From the NCBI RefSeq assembly GCF_004801885.1, contig NZ_SSSM01000006.1, forward strand, positions 418,092-482,091: 64,000 nucleotides of DNA, given 5' to 3'. The notes under the pieces are model-generated. The model made no database searches, was not told where the DNA came from, and saw only the letters and a list, made by a program, of their open reading frames with translations. The DNA comes from Naasia lichenicola (lineage in GTDB: Bacteria > Actinomycetota > Actinomycetes > Actinomycetales > Microbacteriaceae). Of the stretch, positions 25,605 to 34,000 are shown one piece after another (position 1 is the stretch's first letter; every line of letters begins with the position of its first letter). A program made the position numbers and the translations under genes.

Positions 25605-26135
25605 TCAGTAGAGGAACGGGTGCTCAGCGTCGTCGAGCACCGCCGCGGGCTCCTCGAATGATGGCTGCGGTGCGGCCAGCATCGCCCGTGCTTCCGGCGA
25701 TCCGGCTCGCTCGCCGAGGCGCAGGAGGAGAGCGCGCAAGGTGGTGACCTCCTTCACCGACAGGCGGGCGAAGTAGTCGGCCTCCAATTCTCGGGAGGCA
25801 CGCTGCAGGCATTCGACGGTCTCGCGCCCCTCATCCGTGAGCGAGATCGACTGGCGACGCCGGTCGCCGGGAACCTCCATGCGTTCCAAGAGCCCCTGCG
25901 ACTCGAGGTGATCGAGCAACGGAGGCGCGTTGCGCGGATCGATGCCGATCGCGGCGCTCAGCTGCTTCGAACTCGTTCCGTCGACGTGCAGGAGCGCCTG
26001 GAGCACCCCGAAGTGGTGAGGGGTCAGCTCGTGATCACCGAGCATCTTCGCCCATCGCTTGCGGACCTCCGCGCCGCACTGGGCGAGCAGGAAGCTCGTG
26101 CCCTGCTCGGCCGGCGGCAGGGCTCCTTTGGGCAC
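25605..26135 (-). CDS. MarR-family transcriptional regulator
   Basis: 176 aa, winged-helix dimer. Recognition region SSKQLSAAIGIDPRNAPPLL and wing EVPGDRRRQSISLTDEGR match the family. The ligand is unknown. It is divergent from the G6PDH-like gene with about 140 bases between, so that gene and itself are possible targets. GTG start; TACCGT at 26141-26146 is 5 bases away. Confidence 0.88.
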   Translation of the reverse strand: MPKGALPPAEQGTSFLLAQCGAEVRKRWAKMLGDHELTPHHFGVLQALLHVDGTSSKQLSAAIGIDPRNAPPLLDHLESQGLLERMEVPGDRRRQSISLTDEGRETVECLQRASRELEADYFARLSVKEVTTLRALLLRLGERAGSPEARAMLAAPQPSFEEPAAVLDDAEHPFLY

Positions 26136-26140
26136 ACGTC

Positions 26141-26146
26141 ACGGTA
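26141..26146 (-). promoter_or_regulatory. -10 box of the marR-like gene
   Basis: TACCGT on the minus strand, 5 bases before the GTG at 26135. Confidence 0.4.
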
Positions 26147-26266
26147 ACCCGGGCCGACCGGCGTCGCATCTCCCGGAACCGCTCGCGCGCGTCGTGGCGT
26201 CGGATGTGCGCGCGTCCGGGACTTCCGGATGGGCGAAACCTGAACGGACACGAAAGCCGCGCTGAC

Positions 26267-26272
26267 TAAAGT
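26267..26272 (+). promoter_or_regulatory. -10 box, leaderless promoter of the G6PDH-like gene
   Basis: TAAAGT, 6 bases before the ATG at 26279. Confidence 0.55.
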
Positions 26273-26278
26273 CGTGCC

Positions 26279-27676
26279 ATGAGCGATGTCGGCACCCTGA
26301 TCATCCTTGGCGCGAGCGGCGATCTGACCGAAAGGCTGCTCCTTCCTGGGCTCGGCAGTCTGATCGCCTCCGACGATCCGAAGTCGTCGGCGCTCGCGAC
26401 CGACGTGCGGATCATCGGGTCCGGGCGCTCAGCCAAGACCGATGAGGTCTGGCGTCAGACGGTGACGTCGACGCTTCAGGCAGGCGGAGCGTCGGGGAGC
26501 GCGGCGAAGGCGCTTGCGAGCAAGGCCTCCTATATCCAGGCCGATCCGACCGTCACTGAGGACCTCGGCCGCATCCTGGGCGAAGCCGAGGGCGTCCCTG
26601 TCATCTACTTCGCCCTGCCTCCCGCCATCGTCAGCGAGGCCATCACCGCGATGGCTGAGGTCGAGCTGCCGAAGGGCACGATCCTGGCGGTCGAGAAGCC
26701 GTTCGGTTCGGACTCCCGCAGCGCCGCTGCGCTCAACCGCAAGCTCGAGAAGCTCGTGCCCGAGCGTCAGATCCATCGCATCGATCACTTCCTCGGCCTC
26801 CCGACCGTGCTCGGCATTCTCGGCCTCCGCTTCGCGAACCGGCTGTTCGAGCCGATCTGGAACGCGCAGAACATCGAACGGGTCGAGATCACCTACGACG
26901 AGCAGCTCGGACTCGAGGGTCGCGCCGGCTACTACGACACCGCCGGCGCCCTGATCGACATGCTGCAGTCGCACCTCATGCAGGTGCTGTCGGTCGTGGC
27001 GATGGAGCCTCCGATCTCAATGGATGAGACGGAGTTCCGTGCCGCGACCTCCCAGGCGATCCGGGCGATCTCGCTCTGGAGCGGCGATCCCGTGCTACCC
27101 GGCACGGATGGGTCGAGTCGCCGTGCCCGGTACACGGCCGGCACGATCGAGGGGCGGAAGTTCCCCGACTATGCGTCGGAGGAGGGCGTCGATCCGACGC
27201 GCAAGACCGAGACCCTCGCCGAGATCGCGCTCGAGGTGCGCACAGCCCGGTGGGCGGGGGTTCCCTTCATCCTGCGGTCCGGCAAGGCCATCGGCGACCC
27301 GCGCCGCGAGATCGTCCTGACGTTCCGGCCGACCCCGTTCCTGCCGACGGGACTGAGCGGACCGCGGGTGCCGGAGCGGATCGTGCTCGGCATCCACCCT
27401 CAGACCCTGGCGCTGGATGTCGCCGTCAACGGGCGGAGCGAGCCGTTCCACCTCGAGCACGCCGCGTTCGACGTCGAGCTGGCCGAACGCGACCTCACGG
27501 CGTACGGCGAGGTCCTCGCCGGGGTGCTCGGCAGCGACCCGACCCTGTCGGTGCTGGGCGATGTCGCGGAGCAGTGCTGGCGGATCGTCTCCCCGGTGCT
27601 GAAGGCCTGGCGAGCGGACGAGATCCCCCTGGACGAATACCGCGCCGGTTCCCGCGGCCCGTCCACCTGGAGCTAG
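26279..27676 (+). CDS. Divergent glucose-6-phosphate dehydrogenase
   Basis: 465 aa, shorter than the usual ~500. The N-terminal nucleotide-binding motif GASGDL (11-16), EKPFGSD, GLEGRAGYYDTAGAL and catalytic His232 (MLQSHLMQ) are as in G6PDH. The substrate signature RIDHYLGKE is changed to RIDHFLGLP (167-175): the phosphate-binding Lys is Leu174 and the Tyr is Phe171. It stands alone, with no opcA, pgl, tkt or tal neighbours. It may be a second paralogue with altered substrate or cofactor use. Leaderless ATG. Confidence 0.88.
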   Translation: MSDVGTLIILGASGDLTERLLLPGLGSLIASDDPKSSALATDVRIIGSGRSAKTDEVWRQTVTSTLQAGGASGSAAKALASKASYIQADPTVTEDLGRILGEAEGVPVIYFALPPAIVSEAITAMAEVELPKGTILAVEKPFGSDSRSAAALNRKLEKLVPERQIHRIDHFLGLPTVLGILGLRFANRLFEPIWNAQNIERVEITYDEQLGLEGRAGYYDTAGALIDMLQSHLMQVLSVVAMEPPISMDETEFRAATSQAIRAISLWSGDPVLPGTDGSSRRARYTAGTIEGRKFPDYASEEGVDPTRKTETLAEIALEVRTARWAGVPFILRSGKAIGDPRREIVLTFRPTPFLPTGLSGPRVPERIVLGIHPQTLALDVAVNGRSEPFHLEHAAFDVELAERDLTAYGEVLAGVLGSDPTLSVLGDVAEQCWRIVSPVLKAWRADEIPLDEYRAGSRGPSTWS

Positions 27677-27687
27677 CCCCCGAGTCT

Positions 27688-27918
27688 CGTTGGTCGAGTA
27701 GGCGCGCCAGCGCCGCGTGCAGGCCCCGTCGTTGGTCGAGTAGGCGCGCCAGCGCCGTATCGAGGCCCGGCCGTTGGTCGGGTAGGCGCGCCAGCGCCGT
27801 ATCGAGGCCCGGCCGTTGGTCGGGTAGGCGCGCCAGCGCCGTATCGAGGCCCTCTCGTTGGTCGAGTAGGCGCGCCAGCGCCGTATCGAGGCCCGCCTGC
27901 GGTGCTCCGTTGGTCGAG
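27688..27918 (+). repeat. Array A: five full and one partial copy of a ~40-bp REP-like repeat
   Basis: Unit CGTTGGTCGAGTAGGCGCGCC + AGCGCCGTATCGAGGCCC, head to tail, with G/A variation at GTCG(A/G)GTAGG. The last copy is broken after GTTGGTCGAGCAG. The unit contains a GGCGC/GCGCC internal hairpin. Confidence 0.9.
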
Positions 27919-27956
27919 CAGTAGCCACGTGTTGAACCGCGCCCCTGAGCGCTGAG

Positions 27957-28337
27957 TCACTCCTTCGGATTCAGCCGTCGCGAGCTGGTCCTGCGCATCT
28001 CGTGAGACCCCTGACCGCGCCCACCGGGGTTCGATGATTCTGGACTCACCAACGACGGTGGATGCCCCTTGCGATTCAGCCGATTGAGATCGTCAAGCCG
28101 CCCTTCGATGAGGGCGATCTTCTTGGCTCGCGACCAGCGTTGGATTCGCTTCTCGAACTCGAAGGCCTCGCCGATGGTGTCCGACTCGAACGCGGCAACC
28201 AGCTGGACGGGGAGTCGAGTGCGCGTGTACGCCGCGCCGACGCCCGTTTCGTGGTCGAACATGCGCTGGTCCAGATCGCGGGTGCTTCCGATGTAGAGGC
28301 TCTTGTCGGCGCATTCGAGGATGTAGGTCCATGCCAT
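27957..28337 (-). CDS. GIY-YIG domain endonuclease-like protein
   Basis: 126 aa single-domain protein. GIY motif as TYIL in MAWTYILECADKSL, then YIG in LYIGSTRDLDQRMFDH with the catalytic Arg, and a metal-ligand Glu candidate in EKRIQRW. It belongs to the small UPF0213/YhbQ-like group. ATG at 28337 begins exactly at the domain; 28355 is an upstream alternative. The C-terminal ~35 residues are basic and Ser/Gly rich. It is enclosed by oppositely oriented arrays of the same repeat, suggesting a link between nuclease and repeats. Confidence 0.85.
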   Translation of the reverse strand: MAWTYILECADKSLYIGSTRDLDQRMFDHETGVGAAYTRTRLPVQLVAAFESDTIGEAFEFEKRIQRWSRAKKIALIEGRLDDLNRLNRKGHPPSLVSPESSNPGGRGQGSHEMRRTSSRRLNPKE

Positions 28338-28433
28338 GCCGAGATGGTGAACCATGTTGGGTCGGCCTCAGGCGGATGGACGCGATCTGTGGACAACTCA
28401 ATCGGCTCGTCGAGTGTGAAGGGATGCTCACGA

Positions 28434-28720
28434 GGGCCTCGATACGGCGCTGGCGCGCCTACTCGACCAACGGGGGGGCCTCGATATGGCGCTGGGGCGT
28501 CTACTCGACCAACGGGAGGGGCGCGGGGGCCTCGATATGGCGCTGGGGCGCCTACTCGACCAACGGGAGGGGGTGCGTGGGCCTCGATATGGCGCTGGGG
28601 CGTCTACTCGACCAACGGGAGGGGCGCGGGGGCCTCGATACGGCGCTGGCGCCTACTCGACCGACGGGAGGGGCGCGTGGGCTTCGATATGGGGCTGGCG
28701 CGCCTACTCGAGCAACGGGA
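28434..28720 (-). repeat. Array B: six copies of the same ~40-bp repeat in opposite orientation
   Basis: Unit GGCCTCGATACGGCGCTGGC + GCGCCTACTCGACCAACGGG, spaced by short G-rich linkers such as AGGGGCGCGGG. Four copies differ from array A mainly by ATATGG for ATACGG and GGGGCG for GGCGCG. Arrays A and B flank the GIY-YIG gene as an inverted pair. Confidence 0.9.
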
Positions 28721-28745
28721 TATCGCGCGCACGCGGATCACGCCG

Positions 28746-29804
28746 TCAGACGAGGGGGATCTCCTTGAGCTTCGCGGCCATGCCGGCTCCGTCGGGCGAA
28801 TAGATCCACGGGACGTCCGTCTTGGAGGACCAGTCGTCCGCCTTGGAGCGCCCACCCGCGAGCACCGCCTCGCCCGGGGAGAGCTGTCGGATGGCCACCG
28901 CCGCGACGCGTCCGGGGTGCGACGTCGCGAACTGTCCGTAGATCTCCTCATCGTGCTGACCGTCGTCGCCGACCAGCAGCCAGCGGATGTACGGGAAGTC
29001 CGATGCGAGCTGCTCGAGGCTCTTCTCCTTGTGCGCCCGGCCGCTGCGGAAGACCCGATCGTGGGTGGGACCCCAGTCGGTCAGCAGGAGCGGCCCGCGC
29101 GGATACAGGTTGCGACTGAGGAAGCGAGTGAGAGTCGGCGCCACATTCCACGCACCGGTGGACAGGTAGATGATCGGCGCACCGGGACGCTGGCTGGCGA
29201 GCCGGTCGTAGAGCACCGCCATCCCCGGAGTCGGCGTTCGCGCGTGCTCATCGAGGACGAAGGTGTTCCAGGCGGCCAGGAACGGTCGCGGAAGCGCGGT
29301 GACCATCACGGTGTCATCGATGTCGGAGACGATCCCGAATCCCGAGTCGGGATCGACGATGTAGACGGGCGCCTCGACGGCGGGCGCATCATCGCTCATC
29401 GGGTCGTCTGTGCGGATGCTGACCGTCTGCCAGCCGATGGGCAGATCGGAGTCGAGCCGGACGTCGATCACCCCGCCGCGGTCGGCCGTGACGCGGTGCT
29501 CCGTACTTCCGACGGTCACGATGACGATGACATCGTTGACGGCCACGCTCGTGAAACTGCGCCAGCCTCGGACGCTGGCCCGGCCGGGTCGACCGCCCTC
29601 GCGGGTGAGCAGGACTCGACCCAGCACGCGGACCCATCCAGGGGCCCCATAGCCCGCATACGGGATGACGGTCGGGAGCAGGCCCCGCTTGCGGGCGCGC
29701 TGCTCGCGGAACTCCTGGATCGCATCCTCGATCCGGGCCGCGCGGTGGAGGATCAGGGCGCCGGGGTGTGCATCTTCCTGGCGCTGCTTGCGGACCGAAG
29801 GCAC
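28746..29804 (-). CDS. App1-like phosphatidate phosphatase domain protein (DUF2183)
   Basis: 352 aa. HAD-like catalytic signature DIDDTV in GIVSDIDDTVMVT, followed by YLSTGAWN and LLVGDDGQHDEEIY, which fit the APP1 catalytic domain. Yeast App1 dephosphorylates phosphatidate; the bacterial function is untested. The N-terminal ~150 residues include a beta domain. No signal peptide. Its 3' end abuts array B. GTG start with TAGGCT at leaderless distance. Confidence 0.85.
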   Translation of the reverse strand: MPSVRKQRQEDAHPGALILHRAARIEDAIQEFREQRARKRGLLPTVIPYAGYGAPGWVRVLGRVLLTREGGRPGRASVRGWRSFTSVAVNDVIVIVTVGSTEHRVTADRGGVIDVRLDSDLPIGWQTVSIRTDDPMSDDAPAVEAPVYIVDPDSGFGIVSDIDDTVMVTALPRPFLAAWNTFVLDEHARTPTPGMAVLYDRLASQRPGAPIIYLSTGAWNVAPTLTRFLSRNLYPRGPLLLTDWGPTHDRVFRSGRAHKEKSLEQLASDFPYIRWLLVGDDGQHDEEIYGQFATSHPGRVAAVAIRQLSPGEAVLAGGRSKADDWSSKTDVPWIYSPDGAGMAAKLKEIPLV

Positions 29805-29810
29805 CTCGCC

Positions 29811-29816
29811 AGCCTA
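29811..29816 (-). promoter_or_regulatory. -10 box, leaderless promoter of the App1-like gene
   Basis: TAGGCT on the minus strand, 6 bases before the GTG at 29804. Confidence 0.55.
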
Positions 29817-29893
29817 GGCGGTACGCCGCGTCGGATCCGGGAAGCGGTCGTCGAGGTGGAGCGCCCGACGGCGCGTCGCAGAGCCGCCTGTCG

Positions 29894-30634
29894 TCACGAC
29901 GACTCGACCGGTGCGATCAGCTCGGGGGAGTTGTTGCGCACGTTGCCCACCTCGCGGCCGACCTCCCGGAGGGAGAACTCCTCGGTCGCGAAGATCCCCT
30001 CTGCCGCGATGGCAGCCACAAGCTCGGCATCGCCCTCCTCGGTGGGGTCGAGCCAGGGCTCGAGGGTGTCTGCGGTGAGCACCACGGGCATCCGATCGTG
30101 GATGCCCGCCAGTTCGCCCGCGGAATCCTGGGTGAGGATCGTGGCCGACAGCACCCACTTGGCTGGATCGTCATCGGCAGCGGCGGGGTTCTTCCACCAT
30201 TCGTACAGGCCGGCGAAGGCGAACATCGCGTCGTCGGGCGGGGCGATGTAGAACGGCGTCTTGCTGCCGTCCTCGTTCTTGCGCCACTCGTAGTAGCCGG
30301 AGGCGGGGATAGCGGCTCGGCGCTTCTTGACGGAGTTGCGGAACGCGGACTTCTCGGCGGCGTCTTCGGAGCGGGCGTTGAACATCCGCGAGCCGACCGA
30401 CAGCTCCTTCGCCCACGGCGGCACGAGACCCCAGCGGGCCGCCTCCAGTCGACGCAGGGGCGCCGGCTCGTCGGCCTCGGACGTCTTCTTGGGCAGGGAA
30501 TCGAGCACGATGTTGACCCGATCGGTCGGAGCGATGTTCCAGGATTCGGCCGCGAGGGTCTCGCCGACCTTCTCGACATCGAAGAACGACACCATGTCGC
30601 CCACCGTCTTCGTGACCACGTATCGCCCGCACAT
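29894..30634 (-). CDS. SOS response-associated peptidase / HMCES-YedK DNA-crosslinking protein
   Basis: 246 aa. Starts MCGRYV, so removal of Met exposes Cys2, which forms the thiazolidine link to abasic sites in single-stranded DNA. Other conserved family residues are seen in NIAPTDRV, MFNARSEDAAEK, ASGYYEWR and IHDRMPVVL. It protects abasic sites from error-prone repair. ATG at 30634 is fixed by the need for Cys at position 2. I see no clear LexA box upstream. Confidence 0.95.
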   Translation of the reverse strand: MCGRYVVTKTVGDMVSFFDVEKVGETLAAESWNIAPTDRVNIVLDSLPKKTSEADEPAPLRRLEAARWGLVPPWAKELSVGSRMFNARSEDAAEKSAFRNSVKKRRAAIPASGYYEWRKNEDGSKTPFYIAPPDDAMFAFAGLYEWWKNPAAADDDPAKWVLSATILTQDSAGELAGIHDRMPVVLTADTLEPWLDPTEEGDAELVAAIAAEGIFATEEFSLREVGREVGNVRNNSPELIAPVESS

Positions 30635-30753
30635 GTGCACCATCTTGGCGCACCCCTCCGACTCGCCGCCCCGCCCCAGTCCCGAAAGAAGTTCCCGCCC
30701 CCACTCGGGGGCGCGATAGGATTCCCCATCGTAGGAACCGAAAGGGGAGTCCG

Positions 30754-31392
30754 ATGAGTGTGGGTGACCTGCTGGAGCAGCCGGCTGAGACCTCCGTGCG
30801 CAACGAGCCCGTGCAGGCGCGGAGCGCCCTGCGACTGTCCTCCCTCCTCGACGCCGCGGCGCACGTCGTGGACGAGCAGGGCTACGACCGGCTCACGACC
30901 GCCATGGTCGCCGATCGGGCGGGCGCGTCCATCGGAACCGTCTACCGCTACTTCCCCGATCGGATCGCGGTCCTCGAGGGGCTCGGTGCCCGATCGGTGC
31001 GCCGCCTCATCACCGAGGTGGAGTCCCAGCTCTCCGACTCCGCCGATGTCGCCGAGAGCGTCGACATCCTTCTGGCCGCGTACGTCGCCATGTATCGGAC
31101 CGAGCCCGGTTTCCGGGTCCTGCGCTACAGCGATTCCGCCGACGGCCGTCCGAACGATCATCCGACCTCCAGCGCCCTCGTCCGAAGCCTCGCCGACCTT
31201 GCCGCCCGACGGGGGCATGACCTGACAGCGGCCGATCGGATGTTCCAGCTCGAGGCGATCGTCACCCTCTGCACCTCGCTCATCCACCGGGCCTTCGCCG
31301 CCGACCGCGGGGGCGACGAGCGCTTCATCGCCGCTGCCGCAACGGTGGCGACCGAGTCGATGCGGACCCTGAACAGCGCTCCCGACGCCTGA
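30754..31392 (+). CDS. TetR-family transcriptional regulator
   Basis: 212 aa. N-terminal helix-turn-helix MVADRAGASIGTVYRYFPDR is canonical. The ligand domain is helical and unassigned. ATG preceded by AAAGGGGAG; a TAGGAT box at 30717-30722 may be the promoter. It is 185 bases upstream of the ABC importer on the same strand, so it may control that operon. Confidence 0.9.
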   Translation: MSVGDLLEQPAETSVRNEPVQARSALRLSSLLDAAAHVVDEQGYDRLTTAMVADRAGASIGTVYRYFPDRIAVLEGLGARSVRRLITEVESQLSDSADVAESVDILLAAYVAMYRTEPGFRVLRYSDSADGRPNDHPTSSALVRSLADLAARRGHDLTAADRMFQLEAIVTLCTSLIHRAFAADRGGDERFIAAAATVATESMRTLNSAPDA

Positions 31393-31577
31393 CCCGATCG
31401 TCGGCTGATGCAGCCTGTTTCTGTCACGGGGGAATGTCGGAGGCGCCCTCTAGCGTTACCCAGAGCTACGAACTGCTTTGCCTTTTGCTCCGAAGAGTGT
31501 TTGTCTCAACCGTGTCTGGTCGCATGGCCCCGACGCCCCCGCTTTGATCAGCTGCCGCCCCCGAGGAACGAGTTCTG

Positions 31578-32495
31578 ATGTCCATCGAGTTCCGTGGCGT
31601 GTCCAAACGGTTCGCTGACGGCACTCTGGCGGTCGAAGACTTCTCACTGGTCGTCCCGTCGCGAAGCATCACCGTCCTGGTCGGCTCGTCGGGCTGCGGC
31701 AAGACGACCCTCCTGCGGATGATCAACAGGATGGTCGAACCCACCGCAGGCAGCATCCTCATCGACGATGCCGACATCTCCGAGGAATCGCCCGTCGCCC
31801 TTCGCCGTCGCATCGGCTACGTCATGCAGAACTCCGGCCTGCTGCCGCACCGCAAGGTCATCGACAATGTCGCCACCGTGCCGCTGCTCAACGGCGTGCC
31901 GAAGAAGCAGGCCCAGAGCGCCGCGCTGACCCTGCTCGACACCGTCGGTCTCGACCGGTCGCTGGCCGACCGCTATCCGAGTCAGCTCTCGGGCGGCCAG
32001 CAGCAGCGGGTCGGCGTGGCTCGCGGTCTCGCCGCCAACCCGAACATCCTCCTGATGGACGAGCCGTTCGGCGCCGTCGATCCGATCGTGCGCGCGGAGC
32101 TGCAGACCGAGACCCTGCGCCTGCAGCGCGAGCTCGACAAGACCGTCGTCTTCGTCACCCACGACATCGACGAGGCGTTCCTGCTCGGCGATCAGGTGGT
32201 CATCCTGCAGAAGGGCGGCAGGATCGCCCAGCAGGGCAGTCCCGCCGAGATCCTCGCCGCGCCCGCCGACGACTTCGTCGCCGAGTTCGTCGGCGCCGAC
32301 CGCGGCCGCCGGGTGCTCAGCATCCAGCAGGTCGACGGGGTCGACATCCTGGTCGACGGCGATGGCCGGCCCGCCGGACGGCTCGGCGGATCCGCCACCG
32401 GCAGACGGATCACCGAGACAGCACGCATCGACGAGACAAAGGCCGGGGCCCGCACAGCCTCGGGTGCTCCGGCGCAGGGTGAGCGAGCGTCGTGA
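31578..32495 (+). CDS. Osmolyte (glycine betaine/choline type) ABC transporter ATPase, OpuCA/ProV-like
   Basis: 305 aa. Walker A GSSGCGKTT, signature LSGGQQQRVG, Walker B ILLMDEPFGA, H-loop VTHDIDE. The C-terminal ~60 residues after the ATPase core are too short for a full tandem CBS module, so the usual ionic-strength sensor may be missing or reduced. First of four genes with 4-base overlaps; GAGGAA precedes the ATG. It drives import through the two following permeases. Confidence 0.93.
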   Translation: MSIEFRGVSKRFADGTLAVEDFSLVVPSRSITVLVGSSGCGKTTLLRMINRMVEPTAGSILIDDADISEESPVALRRRIGYVMQNSGLLPHRKVIDNVATVPLLNGVPKKQAQSAALTLLDTVGLDRSLADRYPSQLSGGQQQRVGVARGLAANPNILLMDEPFGAVDPIVRAELQTETLRLQRELDKTVVFVTHDIDEAFLLGDQVVILQKGGRIAQQGSPAEILAAPADDFVAEFVGADRGRRVLSIQQVDGVDILVDGDGRPAGRLGGSATGRRITETARIDETKAGARTASGAPAQGERAS

Positions 32496-33175
32496 ACTGG
32501 CTGTCGAACAATCTCGACCTGGTTCTCGAACTCACCATCCAGCACCTTCGGCTCGCCGTGATCCCGATCGTGCTCGGCTTCATCATCTCCGTGCCCCTCG
32601 GCTACGTCGCCTACCGATATCGGCTGACCCGCGGCATCCTGCTCACCATCGCAGGGCTGCTCTATACGATCCCGTCGCTGGCACTGCTCATCGTCCTGCC
32701 TGCCATCACGGGCATCTCCGTGTTCAGCGACCTCAACCTCATCATCGCCTTGACCATCTACGCCGTCGCGATCATGGCCCGATCCGTGGCCGACGCCCTG
32801 GCCTCCGTCGACCCCGGCGTCCGTCAGGCCGCCACAGCAATGGGCTACTCGAGCTGGCGTCGATTCTGGACGGTGGAGTTCCCGCTCGCCGGTCCCGTCA
32901 TGCTCGCTGGTCTGCGAGTCGTCGCGGTGAGCACGATCGCTCTGGTCACGGTGGGAATCCTCGTCGGCGTCGAGAGCCTCGGCTACCTGTTCACCAACGG
33001 CTTCCAGCGGCGCATCCTGCTCGAAGTGCTGACCGGAGTCGTCATGACCATGGTCCTGGCACTGGTGGTCGACTTCCTGCTCGCCAGGGTCGGTCGGCTC
33101 GTCATGCCCTGGAGCCGTCCCCAGCGCGCCTCGCAGCGTCAGGTCGCCGCCGCCACTGCGGAGGCCGTCCTGTGA
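32492..33175 (+). CDS. Osmolyte ABC transporter permease, OpuCB-like
   Basis: 227 aa, about five or six spans. VDPGVRQAATAMGYSSWRRF is the permease loop that docks on the ATPase. It starts with GTG overlapping the ATPase stop. It pairs with the next gene as a two-permease system, the OpuC/OsmU layout. Confidence 0.93.
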   Translation: MNWLSNNLDLVLELTIQHLRLAVIPIVLGFIISVPLGYVAYRYRLTRGILLTIAGLLYTIPSLALLIVLPAITGISVFSDLNLIIALTIYAVAIMARSVADALASVDPGVRQAATAMGYSSWRRFWTVEFPLAGPVMLAGLRVVAVSTIALVTVGILVGVESLGYLFTNGFQRRILLEVLTGVVMTMVLALVVDFLLARVGRLVMPWSRPQRASQRQVAAATAEAVL

Positions 33176-33960
33176 ACCTCTTCCTCGACGCGTTCCTCTG
33201 GCTGTTCAGCCCCGACCGGCTGGCGGGCGCGAACGCGATCCCCGTCCGTCTGGGCGAGCATCTGTTCTTCACCTTCTTCGCCTTCCTCATCGCCTCGGCC
33301 ATCGCCGTGCCGGTCGGATTCCTCATCGGCCACACCGGCAAGGGCCGCGAGATCGCCGTCGCCGTCTCCGGCGCCGCGCGGGCACTGCCCTCCTTCGGCC
33401 TCATCCTGCTGCTCGTCATGATCATCGGCGTGCTTCAGATCGCCCCTGCCGTCACCATCGCGCTGGTCCTGCTCGCGATCCCGTCGATCCTCGCCGGGGC
33501 GTATTCCGGCCTCGAGGCGGTCGATCGACGGACCATCGATGCCGCGCGGGCGGTGGGAATGACCGAGTGGCAGATCCTGACGAAGGTGGAGATCCCGCTC
33601 GGCCTGCCCCTGCTCATCTCGGGCATGCGCAGCGGCATGCTCCAGATCGTCGCAACGGCCACCCTCGCCGCCTACGTCGGCCTCGGCGGCCTGGGCTACG
33701 ACATCCTCCAGGGCATCGCGATCCGCCGCTACGACCAGACGCTGGGCGGCGCGCTCGTCGTCGTGATCCTCGCGCTGCTGCTCGACACGATCTTCGGGAT
33801 CCTCGAGCACCTCGTCGTCCCGCGCGGGGTTCGCCTCGGCAGAACCGCGGGCTCCGGCGAGAAGCGGACCGGGCGTGGGTCGAGCCGACGACCGGGCGTC
33901 GATGGGCCCGAACAGGCGGCGACCGCGAGCGCATCGCTCGTGGGCAGCGGCCCCAGCTGA
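33172..33960 (+). CDS. Osmolyte ABC transporter permease, OpuCD-like
   Basis: 262 aa. GTG at 33172 overlaps the previous stop (GTGA). The ATPase-docking loop is VDRRTIDAARAVGMTEWQIL. About six spans, then a ~40-residue hydrophilic Gly/Arg/Ser tail (GEKRTGRGSSRRPGVDG) that is unusual for the family. A second start further upstream would overlap the first permease completely and is not supported. Confidence 0.92.
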   Translation: MNLFLDAFLWLFSPDRLAGANAIPVRLGEHLFFTFFAFLIASAIAVPVGFLIGHTGKGREIAVAVSGAARALPSFGLILLLVMIIGVLQIAPAVTIALVLLAIPSILAGAYSGLEAVDRRTIDAARAVGMTEWQILTKVEIPLGLPLLISGMRSGMLQIVATATLAAYVGLGGLGYDILQGIAIRRYDQTLGGALVVVILALLLDTIFGILEHLVVPRGVRLGRTAGSGEKRTGRGSSRRPGVDGPEQAATASASLVGSGPS

Positions 33961-34000
33961 CTTCCCGGACAACCGGGGACACCAAGAGAAGAGAAGAGAC

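Noticed and set aside
27688..28720. CRISPR array
   Set aside because: The units are almost contiguous, without variable spacers of constant length, and occur in both orientations around a gene. No cas genes.
31393..31577. Riboswitch ahead of the osmolyte importer
   Set aside because: No conserved aptamer core or terminator/antiterminator pair could be traced in these 185 bases.
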